Both the position numbers and the translations under genes were made by a program. The notes below the pieces were generated by a model. It saw only the letters and a list, made by a program, of their open reading frames with translations, did no database searches and was not told the origin of the DNA. From Rhizodiscina lignyota (lineage: Eukaryota; Ascomycota; Dothideomycetes; Aulographales; Rhizodiscinaceae): 64,000 nucleotides of DNA. How positions within the stretch are numbered: position 1 is the first letter of the stretch; every line of letters begins with the position of its first letter. Positions 1-12,498 of the stretch are shown here, piece after piece. The stretch lies in contig ML978128.1 of NCBI GenBank assembly GCA_010015805.1, positions 806,001 to 870,000 of the forward strand, read 5' to 3'.

Positions 1-2718
1 TGGAAGTGCCGTTTAGGATTTTCCAATGCGGCCGTGTTCTCGTTTGTCTGTAGATTGGAGTGGATGAGCTCAATGAGGCCATTGAGATATTTCGTCGTGA
101 CCTAAATAAGTATTGTTAGCCACAGTCATAACAGTCGAGACTTTAAGTCAACATACCGCTTCGTTCTCTTGGTCGAAGTAGTAGACATATCTGTTCAGTA
201 TCTCCACAAAGAGCTCCACAGATACGGCGGTGTCCATGCACGCATCTGCTACGCGTAGCGCCCTCTGCAGACACTCAAGCACGCGCTTGCCGTCGCGGTA
301 TAGCTCCTTCTTCTCTTCCGGCTTGCCATCTTCCTTTTGTTCGCCATTATCTGTAGCCCACCACAGATGGCTCGCCAGGTATACCGCGCGACACTGATCC
401 GGCTTCTTGAGCAGCTTGCTTCCGTGCAGTGCAGCCTTGGTGATTAACGTATCAAAGTTTTCTCGTCCGAAGTTACGCGTCTGGTGCAAGGCGCCGGCAA
501 TGACGCACACAGCTTGGAACTGTGCGCGGCTGTCGCTGATGCTCTCCTCGTAGACAGTGAATGCCTGAGCGAAGAATTCGTACGAGACTTCTTCATGTTG
601 CGTTTGGTCTGCTATTTGTCCGGCAGATATGAACAATCGCAGCACAAGATCAGCCGTCGAAGGTGTGGAGATGCGGGTGTACAATGCAGAAAGAAGGGAG
701 TGGACGAATTTGTAGTTGGCGGTGGACTGCGTTGACCAATTGTCGTCGAAATGTTCGCGCGTCTTGAAGCGTCGAGCGAGTTTGAGAGAAGAAGTGATGA
801 GAGCTGGTGTGGTGTATTTGATTCGATCGTTGCCTTCGGCGAAGGATTGTCGGGCCTTTTGAAGAAGCTGGAGTTGGGTATCGTTTGAGGACGCTTGGAT
901 CAAATGAACTATTCTCGCCAGCCAGCCCTGCTCCTCGACCGTCTCATCGGTTTCGACGCCTTTCCGTTGCAATGGGCCCCCGGGGTAGCCAGAGCTTTGC
1001 TGAGTCCCCTCTTTGATGAGAACTTTGAGGATCTCAAGGACGCCATCAAGTTGCTCAACGGTTTTTATCTTGATATCATTCTTGAGAAGACTCCTCGCTA
1101 CTTCTCCCGCTACGGCTCGTCGTGTCGGATACGGTTGGGCATGTAATAAAGGAATGAAGTTTGGAAGTGCCAAAGTTGTGAAAAGCGATAAGTAAGCCTT
1201 AACCGTAGCAAGCAGGAGAGCGTGGATATGTTGTTGCGAAACTTGAGAGTGAAGATCTGCGCTGTTGGCGTACTGCGCGACTTTCTCGTTCGCAAAAGCG
1301 AAGACTTGGTCAACGTAATCCAGGCGGTCGGGATAGACGTTTCTACAACTGGTCAGCAAATCTTACTTGATCATGGGATCGACTAGCTTACAGTGCAAGG
1401 TTCGTTAGAGAAACGAGAAGCGCCATGGTGTCCTGAATTGGTAATCTTTGGATCTTTACCAAGCTCGCTACTTGTTCATGGAAGATTTCGAAGAGCTTGA
1501 TGTGGTCCGGTATGCCGTGGGCCTTTGGCGAATCACCATTTGTAGCCTCCGGTTGTGCTGGCTCTGGCGCTGGTTCGGGCTCTACTGCCGTGCTCGCTTC
1601 TGATGGTGCTTCGCTTGGAGTTGGCTCACCAGCTTCTCCATTCTGTTGTGGAGGTTCCGGTTTCCTCTCCTTTGCTATCTTGAGCTGCTCCATCAGTTTT
1701 ACTGTGGCTTCTTCCTCTTGCTTCTCTCTTTCCTCTGGCGTCAGCGCCTCTGCCTCTCGGGCCGCATACGCAGACAAGCGATCCATCAAGCCGATCACTA
1801 TTGCCTTAACGTTGACGTGTGGGTTCAAGCGGGCAGTCGCAGAGAGAAATTGGTCGAGAGTGTGGAGGTGGAATTCGTCCGGAAAAACTTGGGTTATGAC
1901 TTCCAAAAGGTATTCCTGCGCCAGGACATCTCGGCATTGCACAACCTGCTCCAACAGCGGCTGAAGTATCTTCTTGTAGTTCTCCAAGTCCACGAGCTGG
2001 CTGAGGCGCACGAGGTTGCTGCCCACAAGCAATTGCAGTTCCTGTCTCTCTTTCGTCCGCTGCTCCCGTTCTCGCGAGTGTCCCTGGTGTTGCAGCCTGA
2101 CCCAGAGCTTGTTCATTTCCACGAAATTCGTCAGGATGAAGCTTATCGAATCTTGGAGGTTGCCTTCTGGTCCATCCCCGGTGCCTTGAGGTAGATAATC
2201 TCTTGCTTGTCCTGTGAGGTAATATCTGAGGAATAAACCGCGGATTGGGTGCTGGACGCCTCTGGACATCTCCATCATGTCCTTCATGATCTCCTTCACA
2301 GGCGCGTCGTCAATTGACATGTAGACCGTTCCGACAGTGATCATGAGGTAGAGTCGAGGTATGATATTCCCGGCATACTGAACCAGTTCGTACAGATCCG
2401 CAAGGTGGTTCACCGGGTGGTTATCTCGAAGGTATACAGAGAGGTGCCGCAGCGCATCGAAGACACTCATATACAGCTCGTAATACTGCTTTGGTCCCAG
2501 TGTGGAAGTTCGCAACTCAGAAACCAATGTCGAAGAGCACTGTGGCAGTTAGTATAGATGTTCGTTCTTATGGTTTTTGTGGTGCGCGTCACCTTCAAGG
2601 CGTCCATGAGCTTCCCAGGCGTCTCTAGATTTCTGCGCATGAGCGTCGTCTGCTGCCTCACGACTCCGAGCGCATCCTCCAGCAGCCTGGCCTGGTCGAC
2701 AACCTCTTCCGAAGCCAT
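1..2718 (-). CDS. VPS35: Retromer subunit Vps35 (3' end cut by window edge)
   Basis: Vps35 is the cargo-binding alpha-solenoid of the retromer, which recycles receptors from endosomes to the Golgi. Exons on the minus strand are 2718-2593, 2539-1392, 1342-157 and 101-<1; introns are 2540-2592, 1343-1391 and 102-156, all GT-AG with matching phase. The start [17 protein letters not shown] and the following helices are typical of the family, and exon 2 carries the retromer signature [10 protein letters not shown]. An acidic, Pro/Glu/Ala-rich insert lies in the middle. About 853 residues are visible; the last exon still reads as Vps35 C-terminal sequence, so the stop lies beyond base 1. It is divergent from the COX14-family gene across 263 bp. 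Confidence 0.95.
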
Positions 2719-2981
2719 TGTGAACTTGTGGGAGGCTTCGCTCGTGCGTGCAGGTAGGTATGTCGTTTGAGCAGAGCGGCGCTGTGCTTAACTAACAGGC
2801 GGGCTTGCGATGGTGCATACGCACAAGCTAGTTTGTGGCCATTATCCATCTATAGCCCACCGCCCCGGCCGACTTCATCATAGAAAGAGCTCCAGTCTAA
2901 AACTTTAACGTCTATTCGCAATTCCTGATATCTACCTCGAATTAAGGATTTCTTAAGATTCTTATTTCATGGTCTCACAAA
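2719..2981. promoter_or_regulatory. Divergent promoter VPS35 / COX14-family gene
   Basis: This 263-bp spacer separates two start codons facing away from each other, so it must hold both promoters and 5' leaders. I see no clear TATA box. Confidence 0.6.
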
Positions 2982-3781
2982 ATGGCTCGATCCGCGCGAG
3001 ATGCAACACTTTTTACACAGACCGGTCCTTATGCTTCCTCTAAGCCAACGCATCTAAAGCTCGATTCAGTGGCACCACCGAATGAGACACCAGCGCAAAA
3101 GGTAGCCCGGTTGCGTGCGGCAGCCCAGCGCGCGAGATTGGGACAAGAATCAACATGGGATAAGGTTGTTCGGCATGGCAGAGTGGTTGCGGATAAGTCG
3201 CACAGGATCACTGTGTATAGTTTGCTCATATTTTCCGGTAGGGGATCTCAATTACGACTGATCTATACATGAACTAACGTCGTATTCCCCAAGGTCTCGC
3301 CGGCGCATTTATAACGTTTTCAATGGTCGACCTAATCCTTTACAACCGCCGTAAGAAGAAAGAATGGGCAGCAGTCGAAAAGGTGCAACGAGCCGCCACC
3401 CTCACCGCAGCAATCGAAGCAGTAGAGCAAGGCACTGCATCAGAAGCACAAGCAGCCATCGTTCAAAATGAGCGAGAGAAAGCGGCAGAAGCGGAAAGGA
3501 AGAATAACAGGAAATGGTCCGATTTCTTCTACAGTGGGCTATCGAAGGAGGAGAAACCAGGCGGGACTTTGGCAGCGGCAATTGTAACGCAGGAGCAGGA
3601 GCAAGGGGTGCCTATGAGCGTCGTCAAGGCAGTCGAGGAGTACGAGGCGGATAAGGAGGCGAAGAGAGATCAGGCGGCGAGAACGGTGAAAGGAGGGCAT
3701 TTGGACCAAATTGCTGAGAATGCTGCGCAAGCTGCGACGGAAGGGACGAAAGGTTGGATGAGCTGGATAAGAGGACGGTAG
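2982..3781 (+). CDS. COX14-family (cytochrome c oxidase assembly domain) protein
   Basis: Exons are 2982-3237 and 3294-3781, giving 247 residues; the 56-nt intron has a GAACTAAC branch site. The N-terminal 100 residues match, from memory, the fungal cytochrome oxidase assembly domain family (COX14, PF14880): an ATLFTQTGP start, a KVARLRAAAQRARLG helix, then one hydrophobic segment across the splice junction (about residues 78-98) ending in basic residues RRKKK. The rest is an Ala/Glu-rich helical tail with no domain I recognise. A single-pass mitochondrial inner-membrane protein acting in complex IV assembly is inferred from the family. Yeast Cox14 is only about 70 residues, so strict orthology is not certain and I give no symbol. 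Confidence 0.75.
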
Positions 3782-4153
3782 AAGGACCAGAGGACTAAGA
3801 AGACTGTAGTCATATTGTGATTTGTCTAGATATAGATTTGGCTTCGTTGCATGGGCGGCGCATTGAGCGATGCTTGGTTCATGTATGAGTACAAAGCTCA
3901 AAGGGGACGCCTCTTCACTTCACCAAAAGATCTGTACATATGTCAATTGTAAATCTTAATTCAAGATTTGAACATGCGCAACGAATGCTATTCGGAGTAT
4001 ATGTATGCTAAAAATGCAGGGTGACGCGCCATCCCATGCTCCCAATCCGTCCCGAACTCAAAAACTCCTGATAACGATAGTGCCCTGATGCTCATGCTGT
4101 CTAAAATAAGCCATATGGTTATGAATCGTAAGAATATGTACGTCCAAACATCA
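3782..4153. other. Convergent 3' intergenic spacer
   Basis: This AT-rich stretch lies between the stop codons of the COX14-family gene and ATG15 and holds both 3' UTRs. I see no further gene. Confidence 0.6.
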
Positions 4154-6208
4154 TCATATTTCTGCCTTCCAGCTAGCACCCATCGGTATCTGGCCGGTTT
4201 CCCATTTCTTGCAAGAGCCCCACCAGTGGCGGGCTCTACATGTTGCCCTGGGAGCAGCTGGGGTTGAAGTTGGGGTAGGGGTGGGCGTAGTAGTGGTGTG
4301 ATCATAGCAGCCCCAGAAGTAACCACGGGTGCTACATGTTGTAGAAGTGGCAGTGTTGGTTGGCTGGAAAGAGGAAGTTGTTGTAACATGGGGAATAGTT
4401 GTGATTGTTGGAGCCGGAGCAGGAGCAGGAGTGGCTTCTTTCCCGTCCGAAGTGGTTGTAGTCGTCGTTGTTGGATCATTGCATCCAAACCAACCTGGCG
4501 TCTTGCACGTGGAGCTACTAGTTGTCGTGTTAGTCGATGTTGAGGTTGTGGATGTTGTTGTCTCGTCCAAGCATCCCCACCAACCTGAAGTAGATTAGCA
4601 TCCTTCCAAACCAATAGGGAGCCCAAGAAGCAAAGTCTTACCAGGTGTTTTGCATGTCGTCGTCCTTGTTTTAGTGGTCGACGTACTAGACGAAGAGCTA
4701 GTGGTACTGGTGTTGTTATGAGATTCAAAGAACTCCCAGTTAAAGCAATCAACGCAATCGCTATACGCTTCACATTTGGGTGGCGAATCTAGGATGATAT
4801 TAGAAACATTTAGGACGATCATCGCAAGGAATTGTACACAGTATCGGCATTTTGTTATGGGGAGGGCCAAAACTCACCATACTTCTGAATAACCTCATGG
4901 ATCACACTCTTTATCCTGTGATTGCCAAGTCCTACGCGCCAGCCATTGTCTTGAACCGTATCATAAATACAGACAAGGCCTGTGTGGCAAACACTCTCCA
5001 TGGCATATCCGGCGAGCGTGCATCCGCTGTATGCTCCATTGCATGTTCCCATGAATATTGGGTCAGCAGTTTGACCGAAGTGGTAGCCGCCTGTCATCGC
5101 ACGCTCCTGGTGGTATCCGAGGTTGTAGCCTGGGGGAACTGGAAGGCCAAGTCTTGATGCCGCCATGGCTTCTGCAGGAGCTTCAAAAGTAACACAGGGC
5201 AAACCGTAAGTAAGGGCTAGTAGGCTACTTACAGCTCCTCCAAGTGAATGCCCTGCAACCCAGACATCAGCATCCGGATAGAGAGCGGTGACATTGTGGT
5301 AAAGGTCCTGAGCCGCGTAGTAGTACCGATTCTTCTCCTTCAGCGATTTGACCAAGCAGGTGCTATTGCACGTAAAGGCACTAGTTTTGCAGTCGCAGAC
5401 CTGTTTCCAGAGGTACTGGCCTCCTTGAGCGCAACAGCAGCTAAAGAAGAGGTTATCGTTGATCTTGTCGTTGCTTGTGGTCTCGGAACCATCAAAGACC
5501 GCTGGTGACGTTCCTTTCAGACCGATAACGATGGTCTTGTTTTCCGTGTCAGCGAATATGTGCCCTCGCAGACCATCAGCCTCCCATCCGAAATCCTCTG
5601 TGTAGTTGAAGCCACCGCCAACATCCTCCCAATCTCCCTCACCGGGATCCAAGACGTACGCATCAGCTGCGATTTGTGCGAATGACAGCACGGTCTCTTT
5701 ATCCGTTACATTTGGCCCTAGTATGTCGTCTATTGTCCATGCAGAGGGTGGGAGCGACACTGCTTGGCCAGACATTCGTCCATGGTCGATGATCTCATTT
5801 ACCCGAGCGGGATCGCGATCTGCTAATCGTTGGATTTGGAGGGACTCTGACCGCGCCCGAAGCTGCGGCACAGGTTTTCTGTAATTCGACCCATCCTCAG
5901 TCATAAAGACCTGAGCATCTTTGGGAACATCGAGCCGCCGGTGGAGGTTGGGGTAACGATAGGTCCCTCGAACGAAGATGTGTCTCAAGGTCTAGAATGT
6001 AATTAGTACACTAGGCACCATTATCTATGATTGTTACACATACAAACTCATGTTCCCTGGGTTTCACAGCGGGAGTTTCGTGGCCATCGGGATGAGACAC
6101 AATAGGCGGAAGGACTGCCAGTCCATGCCCAAACTGAGGCGTCACCGCCGCAGCGGGACTCGAAAGGTATGATGTTAGAAGAAGGAAAGGAAAGACGGTC
6201 GCTATCAT
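4154..6208 (-). CDS. ATG15: Autophagic vacuolar lipase Atg15
   Basis: Atg15 is a class-3 lipase that degrades the membrane of autophagic and multivesicular bodies inside the vacuole. Exons are 6208-6044, 5991-4878, 4788-4642 and 4584-4154, giving 618 residues. The N-terminus ([15 protein letters not shown]...) is a signal-anchor that targets the protein through the ER. The alpha/beta-hydrolase nucleophile motif GHSLGG sits at about residue 301-306 (Ser about 304), in sequence very close to other fungal Atg15 proteins ([28 protein letters not shown]). The C-terminus is a Thr/Ser-rich tail with four Cys-Trp cassettes ([38 protein letters not shown]). Its start faces the VPS9-domain gene across 473 bp. 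Confidence 0.95.
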
Positions 6209-6681
6209 GGCGATAGAGGAAGATGAAATGGTTGAAAGCGAGTCCAAGGCATGACAGTACAGAAAAGTAGGGTATTCTGTGTGAGATGCTGTGTTGTTGA
6301 TGGTGAATTGGTGGGAGGCGATGCCAAAGGACGACGCACGTGCCTCGAATGACGCCCGCATGAGCGATCGACAGGCCAGCACCCGACCCCAGCCCTACCC
6401 AGGTGGACCAGGGCATCTGAGAGGTGCTGAATGCCGCGTGTCATGCTGCATCTGAGGGAGATCCATTTCACCATTCGGAGCTTCTAGTCAGCAGCATTGT
6501 CATCTCACCTGTGTCCCTCTTTAATCCTCTCCTCCGTGGACGATGGGGTGTATAAAGCTGTTATCATTTTGACACCGCCTCGTCCACCAATCCCACGGCG
6601 GCCGAGACACGACCTTCTGAAAGCGGACACTGCTGAATAGATGAGCTCTGTCACCAGATCGGCTCTCTAACCTTCGCAACA
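6209..6681. promoter_or_regulatory. Divergent promoter ATG15 / VPS9-domain gene
   Basis: This 473-bp spacer lies between two divergent start codons, both of endolysosomal genes. Its only ORFs are open-frame extensions upstream of the ATG15 ATG, without family similarity. Confidence 0.6.
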
Positions 6682-9213
6682 ATGGAGTCCGGCACAGATA
6701 TTACCGGCTCTAGGCCTCAATTGCAGAAGTCTATGACAGGATTCTCGAGATTCGACTCTCCACGACAGACAACGCAAAAGAGCAAAAAGAGCAGGAGCAG
6801 AGCCTCCACGATCCAAGGCACCCCTGTTCCGGACATACTTTTACAAACCGATTATGAGACTTCACCTGAGAAAGAGAGGCGGAGTGGAGAGGACATCTTC
6901 GTTCAAAATGACGAAGTGGATGCTCTTGGAGGTACAGAAGAGCCCGATGCGGAGATGCCGCAGAGCTTTGAGGACCTGCCCATCGAGATTCGGAGCTTGA
7001 CGGAAAGGTGAGTGTTGGAATTTATACGCTATTCTAGGTCAAATCTGCGATTTCATGAATGGTGAAGCTAATGGGGAGCTTTCAGATTCCTCGAGTCCCT
7101 ATCTGCCAAAGTTCATCCGACGCCGCTCAGCATCGACGCGCTTTCCATCCTCTTCCAAGACTTCTACATACGGGCGGAAGCACATATCGCAACGCACATA
7201 GCTGCACTATCCTCCCGAATATCCCGAGATAAAAGTCCCGCTCCATCTGCATCATCGAAAGGATCCCGCGGCAATGGCAAATCCGGCACTGCAACCCCGT
7301 CTCGAAATCGATCTTCGTCGGATGCTGCGAATCAAGAGCAGCAGATGGTGTCTGCATCGGAAATACTGGATAAGAGAAAAGCCCGAAGGATACTAGAATT
7401 GAAGCGTATCGCGCTCGAGGAGGCCGTAGAACGAGCAGTCTGTGAGAAGCTGTACCCAAAGCTGTATCGGCATAGAAGTACAGACGACGAAGAGCGGGAC
7501 CAGAAGCTGCGCTCACGCGTTGCCGCATTATCCCTTGTAGGCATTGGTCTGAAAGAACTTTTGGTCACCGGAACATCCGAAGACCTGTCTGAAGAGGTTC
7601 AAAAGCAGGTTTCAGACGATGAGGAGCAGATCAAGGCTTGGCTGGGGCCAACGCGAGAGAGCCTGATGAAAATGAACGAAGCAGAGTATCCAGCTGCTAA
7701 GCTCGCACACTTGACTGTCGCCCACAAAGGCATTGTTGAGACCCTCGGGAAGATGTTTCCAGCTTCCAGTAGCGCGGACGAGGTGTTGCCGACCCTTATT
7801 TATGCTTTGATGACCACGCCGCCTTCAGAGATCAACGCGATAAGCAACCTGAACTTTATTCAGCGATTCCGTGCTACGAACAAACTAGATGGAGAATCAG
7901 CATATTGTCTTGTCAACCTCGAAGCCGCCATATCGTTCTTAGAGACCGTCGATTTGCCGAGTTTGCGCAAGGGAGAGCTTCCGCAAGGCCCAGATAAATC
8001 TGGTCGACCTATTACTCCACTAGTATCGCATGCTCCAATGCAGCTGGGAATTACTCCAGCAGACGATGTTGTGTCGACTCCAGATTCCGAAGGGAGGTCC
8101 ATCAGCCCGAGACCTCTGCCATCACCAAGTAAGCCAAATTCAAGGCGACTTAGTACCCTTACACAAACCTTCCAAAGTGGCTCCGCGAAAATTGAGGCCG
8201 CCGGCGACAGTTTCCGCGGCGCTGTGCTAGACGGAGCAGATCAAGCGTTCGATGCCATCAACAACACGTTCGAAAATAGCTTCCGGTTCATGTTCGGTAA
8301 AGTGAAGGAGCAACAAAGTAAACGAAGTGTGAGCGGCCCCAGCAAAATTGAGTCGCTCAAAGATGGTCAGAATGGCAAGGAGTTGGATACAAAGGGAGGA
8401 TTGGTGGAAATGCCGAAAACTCTCGAAGACGCGCGGAAACTTGTCAGCCCGACAATACCATCTGAGGAGATCTTCAGCGGCGATATACACGGTGATGAAG
8501 CTAGCGTTAGCGCTGCAAGCGATCAGCCAGAAGACTCTCGCAGCGATCTAGGCGTAACATCCATCGATCCACTTAACACAAGACCACTGGATATGAACTC
8601 AAAGGTCCTAGACCTCATCGGGGGACGACGCCAAATTCGGGATCGCAGTGTCGATTCCTCCCGTAGCGGTGGTAGCGCAGCTGGTAAGAAAGTTGCCTTT
8701 CTCGACACGAGTACGAAAGACCCTCTTTCATCTAGTCCAAGCGGGTCTCCTCCATCGAATATCTTACCTCCTTCAGCCGGTGGTGTAACTTCGTCGCCAG
8801 CACCTATTGCGTCGCCGGGCAATCCTGCACTGGAGGGTATTAGAGGCATTGGCAATTCGTTGAACCCTTTCAATCGCATCAGCGGCGTTGGAGGGCTATT
8901 CGGCCGTAGAGACTCAGCGTCTCCAGGGCACTCACCACAACCATCTACAACATCCTTCACTCCAGGAGCAGAAAAGGAGAAAGCGGCCACCTTACCGGCT
9001 GACGTTGCAGCAGTGCCTGTTACATTAACGCCGAGAGAGGCGAGAGCGCTCACTGGTATTGAAGAGCTGAAGAAGCTTGCTGCGAGCGGTGGATCGGGGA
9101 AGAGGTTCTTGGACATGAAGGATGCGAAGGATATGAAGATTGGAGAAGTGGAGGAGTTGCTGAAGGCTTATCAAGGTCTTGTCGCCAGCGTGAGGAGTGT
9201 GGTAGATACTTAG
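6682..9213 (+). CDS. VPS9-domain protein, probable Rab5-type GEF
   Basis: Exons are 6682-7007 and 7086-9213, giving 817 residues. VPS9 domains catalyse GDP/GTP exchange on Rab5-family GTPases (Vps21 in yeast) at early endosomes. The domain spans about residues 230-385 and includes KLAHLTVAHKGIVETL, the Asp/Pro-type helix around ADEVLPTLIYALM and the ending GESAYCLVNLEAAISFLE. A disordered basic N-terminus precedes it. The long Ser/Pro-rich C-terminus ends in a short conserved-looking helix (KDMKIGEVEELLKAYQGL). No CUE domain is visible, so it looks more like yeast Muk1 than Vps9. It shares a promoter region with ATG15. Confidence 0.85.
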
Positions 9214-9460
9214 ACTCAGCGAGGTGCCCCTGCGAGACATAGATATTGGACTAATTTAGACCACGACTATCGCTCTTGTCCCTATTGAACAGCATAGCGC
9301 GGCGTTTGGGGTGGATGAACTTGTTAATTACGGCAGCGCGGCGAATCACGGCCGTAGTACGCGAATTCCATTATATCATATATCAAACCCTCATCCTTCC
9401 AAAAAATTCTATAAATCTATCTTGCAACCGCGAGTGAGCGTTCAAGTCTCCCCATCTCCT

Positions 9461-10890
9461 TCAACTCCGCAAATACTCACAAACCTTCTTCCCCCATACA
9501 TCACCCTTCTTATATACCACCATCTTCGACACGCTGCCCAACCATAGCCCCTCAATCGCCTGTGCCAGGTCCTCCCCGCTCCCCTCCGCCTTCACATCGT
9601 CCAACTCATACTGATATGTCTTGAAACCGAACACCAGCGCGCCCGTCTTAGGCAGTCGATGCAGCGTCTGCCGCTCCGCGCGCAGCACCGTGTCCTTCAG
9701 ATTGACTTCATCGTCCTTTCCCCCTTGCTGCTCCAACGTCTCCGCAACGGTGACAGGGGCACTGCTGCTGGCGATGGCGTCGCCGTGGTTGCCCTTGACG
9801 AGGAAGAGTTCGCGGTTCGTGGTGACGGCCCAGTTGCGGCGCTGCACTATCTTGCCCGGTGGTAGCGTGGCGAAGAAGCGGTCCATGGATTTCTCGAGCT
9901 TCGACGCGTAGCCGGGTACCGGGTCGTGAATCGAGGCGAGGGGCTTGGAGAATTTCTCGAGCCAGTTGAAACCCGAAGGGAAAGTGCCCATGAAGGCGTG
10001 CAAGTGGTAGCGAGGTTGATCTTGGGTGGAGTCAACGGGTGTGGATGTCCCTGAAGAAGATTGGTAAGAGGCAGGGTGGAAGGACGGCCCTGGGTAGGAT
10101 GGAGGCTCCATGGTTGAGGGTGTGGGAAGGAGGAAGATGAAGTCGCAATCGACGTGTGAGCTCAGCGTCTTCAATGCTGCTTTGGGATCATTGGGAGGTT
10201 GGACAGGTATGTCCTCTCCGGTGACGAGATTCCGTAGGACCTGAGGGGTTGTGGGAGCTTTCTCGTCGACTACATGATTAGAAAGCTGATACATTGTGGG
10301 AAAGCGCTTTGGAAGATAGGTTGTCGTCATCCACTCGTAGAATTCGTTTACTGCAGGGACTCCGGCAGGATTGCATTGAACGACTTCCGGTTCATGATGC
10401 ACGTGGCAATCGCGCCGGATATGAATGCGTGATAGGTATGTTTTATCGACGAGGACTAGGTCGGCTAGCGAACATGTTTCCAGAGCTGCGAACGAATCAG
10501 TAATGTCGTTGGTATTGAAGATACTCTGAGCTCGGCATACCCATGGTCAGGTGGTATTTCGGCTTAAATGGACGGATCTTAATCGGCTCTGTCGTTTTCC
10601 AGTCCAAGTCAGCGAGAGGCTCAATCGCCTCATAGGGATCTTCGAGGATTTCCTTCTCATTGATTGCCCCGAGTTGCGAGATGCGCTGTCACGCCAATTA
10701 GTGATGGATTGCTAGTAGAACGATCCACAGGATATTCAACAGCAAAAGCATTCAGGACGTCTTGAAAAACTCAAACATTAAATCTTACTTTTCGCTGCAA
10801 TTTTGCAGAAGCTCCCCGAGTAAGCCATATCAATATGGCGGCGGACAAGGGAATGGCAAGCAAGAAGAGAAAGGAAGCTGGTGTAATCAT
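9461..10890 (-). CDS. DUF3445 / heme-dependent oxidative N-demethylase-like protein
   Basis: Exons are 10890-10789, 10685-10541 and 10485-9461, giving 423 residues. Exon 1 encodes one N-terminal hydrophobic anchor (MITPASFLFLLAIPLSAAILIWL). The body fits DUF3445 (PF11927): PKYHLTMG at the exon 2/3 junction, then LVLVDKTYLSRIHIRRDCHVHHEPEVVQ and a helix with YLPKRFPTMY. Bacterial relatives are heme-dependent dimethylamine monooxygenase/N-demethylase subunits; in fungi the substrate is unknown to me. The start was chosen because the frame is closed by a TGA a little upstream with no other ATG between. A membrane-anchored oxidoreductase is inferred. Confidence 0.82.
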
Positions 10891-11237
10891 AGCGGCCAAC
10901 AATGCGAAGACAGTTACTAAGGAGAGAATGGACACAACTACTCATCACAATACTACAATGAAAGAAACTCAAGTGGGACTGGAGGACATTAAGATAAGTT
11001 GTGCATAGGGCGGAGTTGAGGGTAAAAGTTGCCGAACTCGGTTAGTCACGGATTGCCACGAGATCTTAGAGGTTGTCGATATTCCGGATAAGAAACATAA
11101 TCGGCATTGGAATATGATAAAGTAAACAGGGATTCGAATACTCTGATATTCTCGTACGAAACCTACAATAATACTCCAATGAAACGAAAGACTTTATAGG
11201 CCGTAGCACAGTTAATAGAGCGCAACGAAAGACGCTC
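10891..11237. other. Intergenic spacer
   Basis: It holds the promoter of the DUF3445 gene and the 3' UTR of the next minus-strand gene. The 64-codon ORF here is out of frame with the DUF3445 signal anchor and looks spurious. Confidence 0.5.
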
Positions 11238-11975
11238 TTAGTATCCCATGGCCGCCATCGGTGTCATGGCATTTCTCTTCGCTCTGAGCATATGCGCTAC
11301 CTTAGACACGCCTAAGAAATCAAATAGAATGCACATCTTGAGCTTTACGATCATGTTCGAGTCGTAATGGTCAGAGGGACTCATGGGTATGTTGCGAAGC
11401 TCCTCTCGAAGGCCGTATGCATCAAGAAGACTGTCGAGAATTCTTGCTACAAGGTAGGAAAAGATGTCAGTTACAGTTCGTCAAATAAGCACGGTTAGAA
11501 TACGTACACGTACCATCTCCCTGTAACATAAGGCGCAACTCGTTCAGCGTTATTCCACTTCGGAATTGAGAGGGAAAGCGACCATCCTGTGTCATCTTTG
11601 GCTGGATTTCAGCACTGAGTGCATCTGGGTGGATCTGGGAATTTGCAAGTGTGACTGCCAGGTTTGTTCTATAGAGATGTCAATATCGACGCAACCTTCG
11701 GGATCAAGGGGGTTTCACCGTCGGATCTTCTCTTCCATACCTCCATCGCGAGCTTCCATGTTGTCACGCATAGAGCGTGATTGCCTGGGCCGTATATCGT
11801 TTGCACAGTAGTCGTCAAGATCATCGTGGCCCATTCCGTACCCAGCATCGCGGCCGACTTCTCGAATGGCCATGTCCATTTCACTCATATCGCCCATCAT
11901 CCCACGAGCCCGAGGATCTGGAGGGTAAGATGCTTGACTACCACGGCGAATTGTCATTTGATGGCCAGAGATCAT
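11238..11975 (-). CDS. Unrecognised small protein, 206 residues
   Basis: I do not recognise this gene. Exons 11975-11719, 11668-11514 and 11446-11238 join with consistent phase into 206 codons, and all three introns or junctions use GT-AG (introns 50 and 67 nt). The first third is polar and rich in Met, Arg, Asp and Gly. The rest looks helical (NLAVTLANSQIHPDALSAEI, RILDSLLDAYGLREELR, KLKMCILFDFLGVSKVAHML). There is no signal peptide or membrane segment. A TATA box about 140 nt upstream and the clean splicing support a real gene. The pattern of a disordered head plus a helical tail fits many lineage-restricted fungal proteins; no function is proposed. Confidence 0.6.
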
Positions 11976-12498
11976 ATTTGAGAAGAAAGAACGTTATCAA
12001 CTAAGATTCACATCTAGAGAAACAGATAGTTGGAGAGACGCAACACAACCGAGCGGGAGGGGAGAGTCTGCGCCTTAAATGTTGCTTGTGCTAGGCATCC
12101 ATCTATATCACATGGCTTTATACATGACGCAGCAGTCGGATGAGCATATTGTGTAACGATGGATCTCCGAGCCAGACATGTACAATCAGGTCTCCCAAGA
12201 GGTGAAGAGACCCGCTTCGGACAAGCCGGAACCACTGGGTTTGCAGATCTTGGTCACACCATCGTCGCTGGGACGTGCAAGAGTGTCCAAAGTTTGCAAT
12301 TTGGACGAGACATTTACCAGAAGGGAAGCCATGTGTGCTGCATCTCCAGTCGAAGGCCCTTCAGTTCCGCCCCGCAGATATGCACGAAGGAGCAAATATG
12401 TCAGTTTGTCCCACGCCCGTGATTTGAGCTGATTCGGTAGATGCGCATTGCCTTCGACTTTCAAACAGAAGTCCAGCTTTCAAGGCAAAACCCTGCGG
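11976..12498. other. Intergenic spacer with promoter of the 206-residue gene
   Basis: It contains a minus-strand TATAAA and pyrimidine-rich leader for the downstream small gene. A minus-strand open frame at 12186-12464 lacks an ATG at its start and resembles nothing known to me. Confidence 0.45.
12117..12122 (-). promoter_or_regulatory. TATA box
   Basis: TATAAA on the minus strand, about 141 nt upstream of the ATG at 11975, followed by a CT-rich leader. Confidence 0.45.

Noticed and set aside
12186-12464. 92-codon minus-strand ORF
   Set aside because: Begins without ATG, has no family features, and overlaps plus-strand ORFs of equal length.
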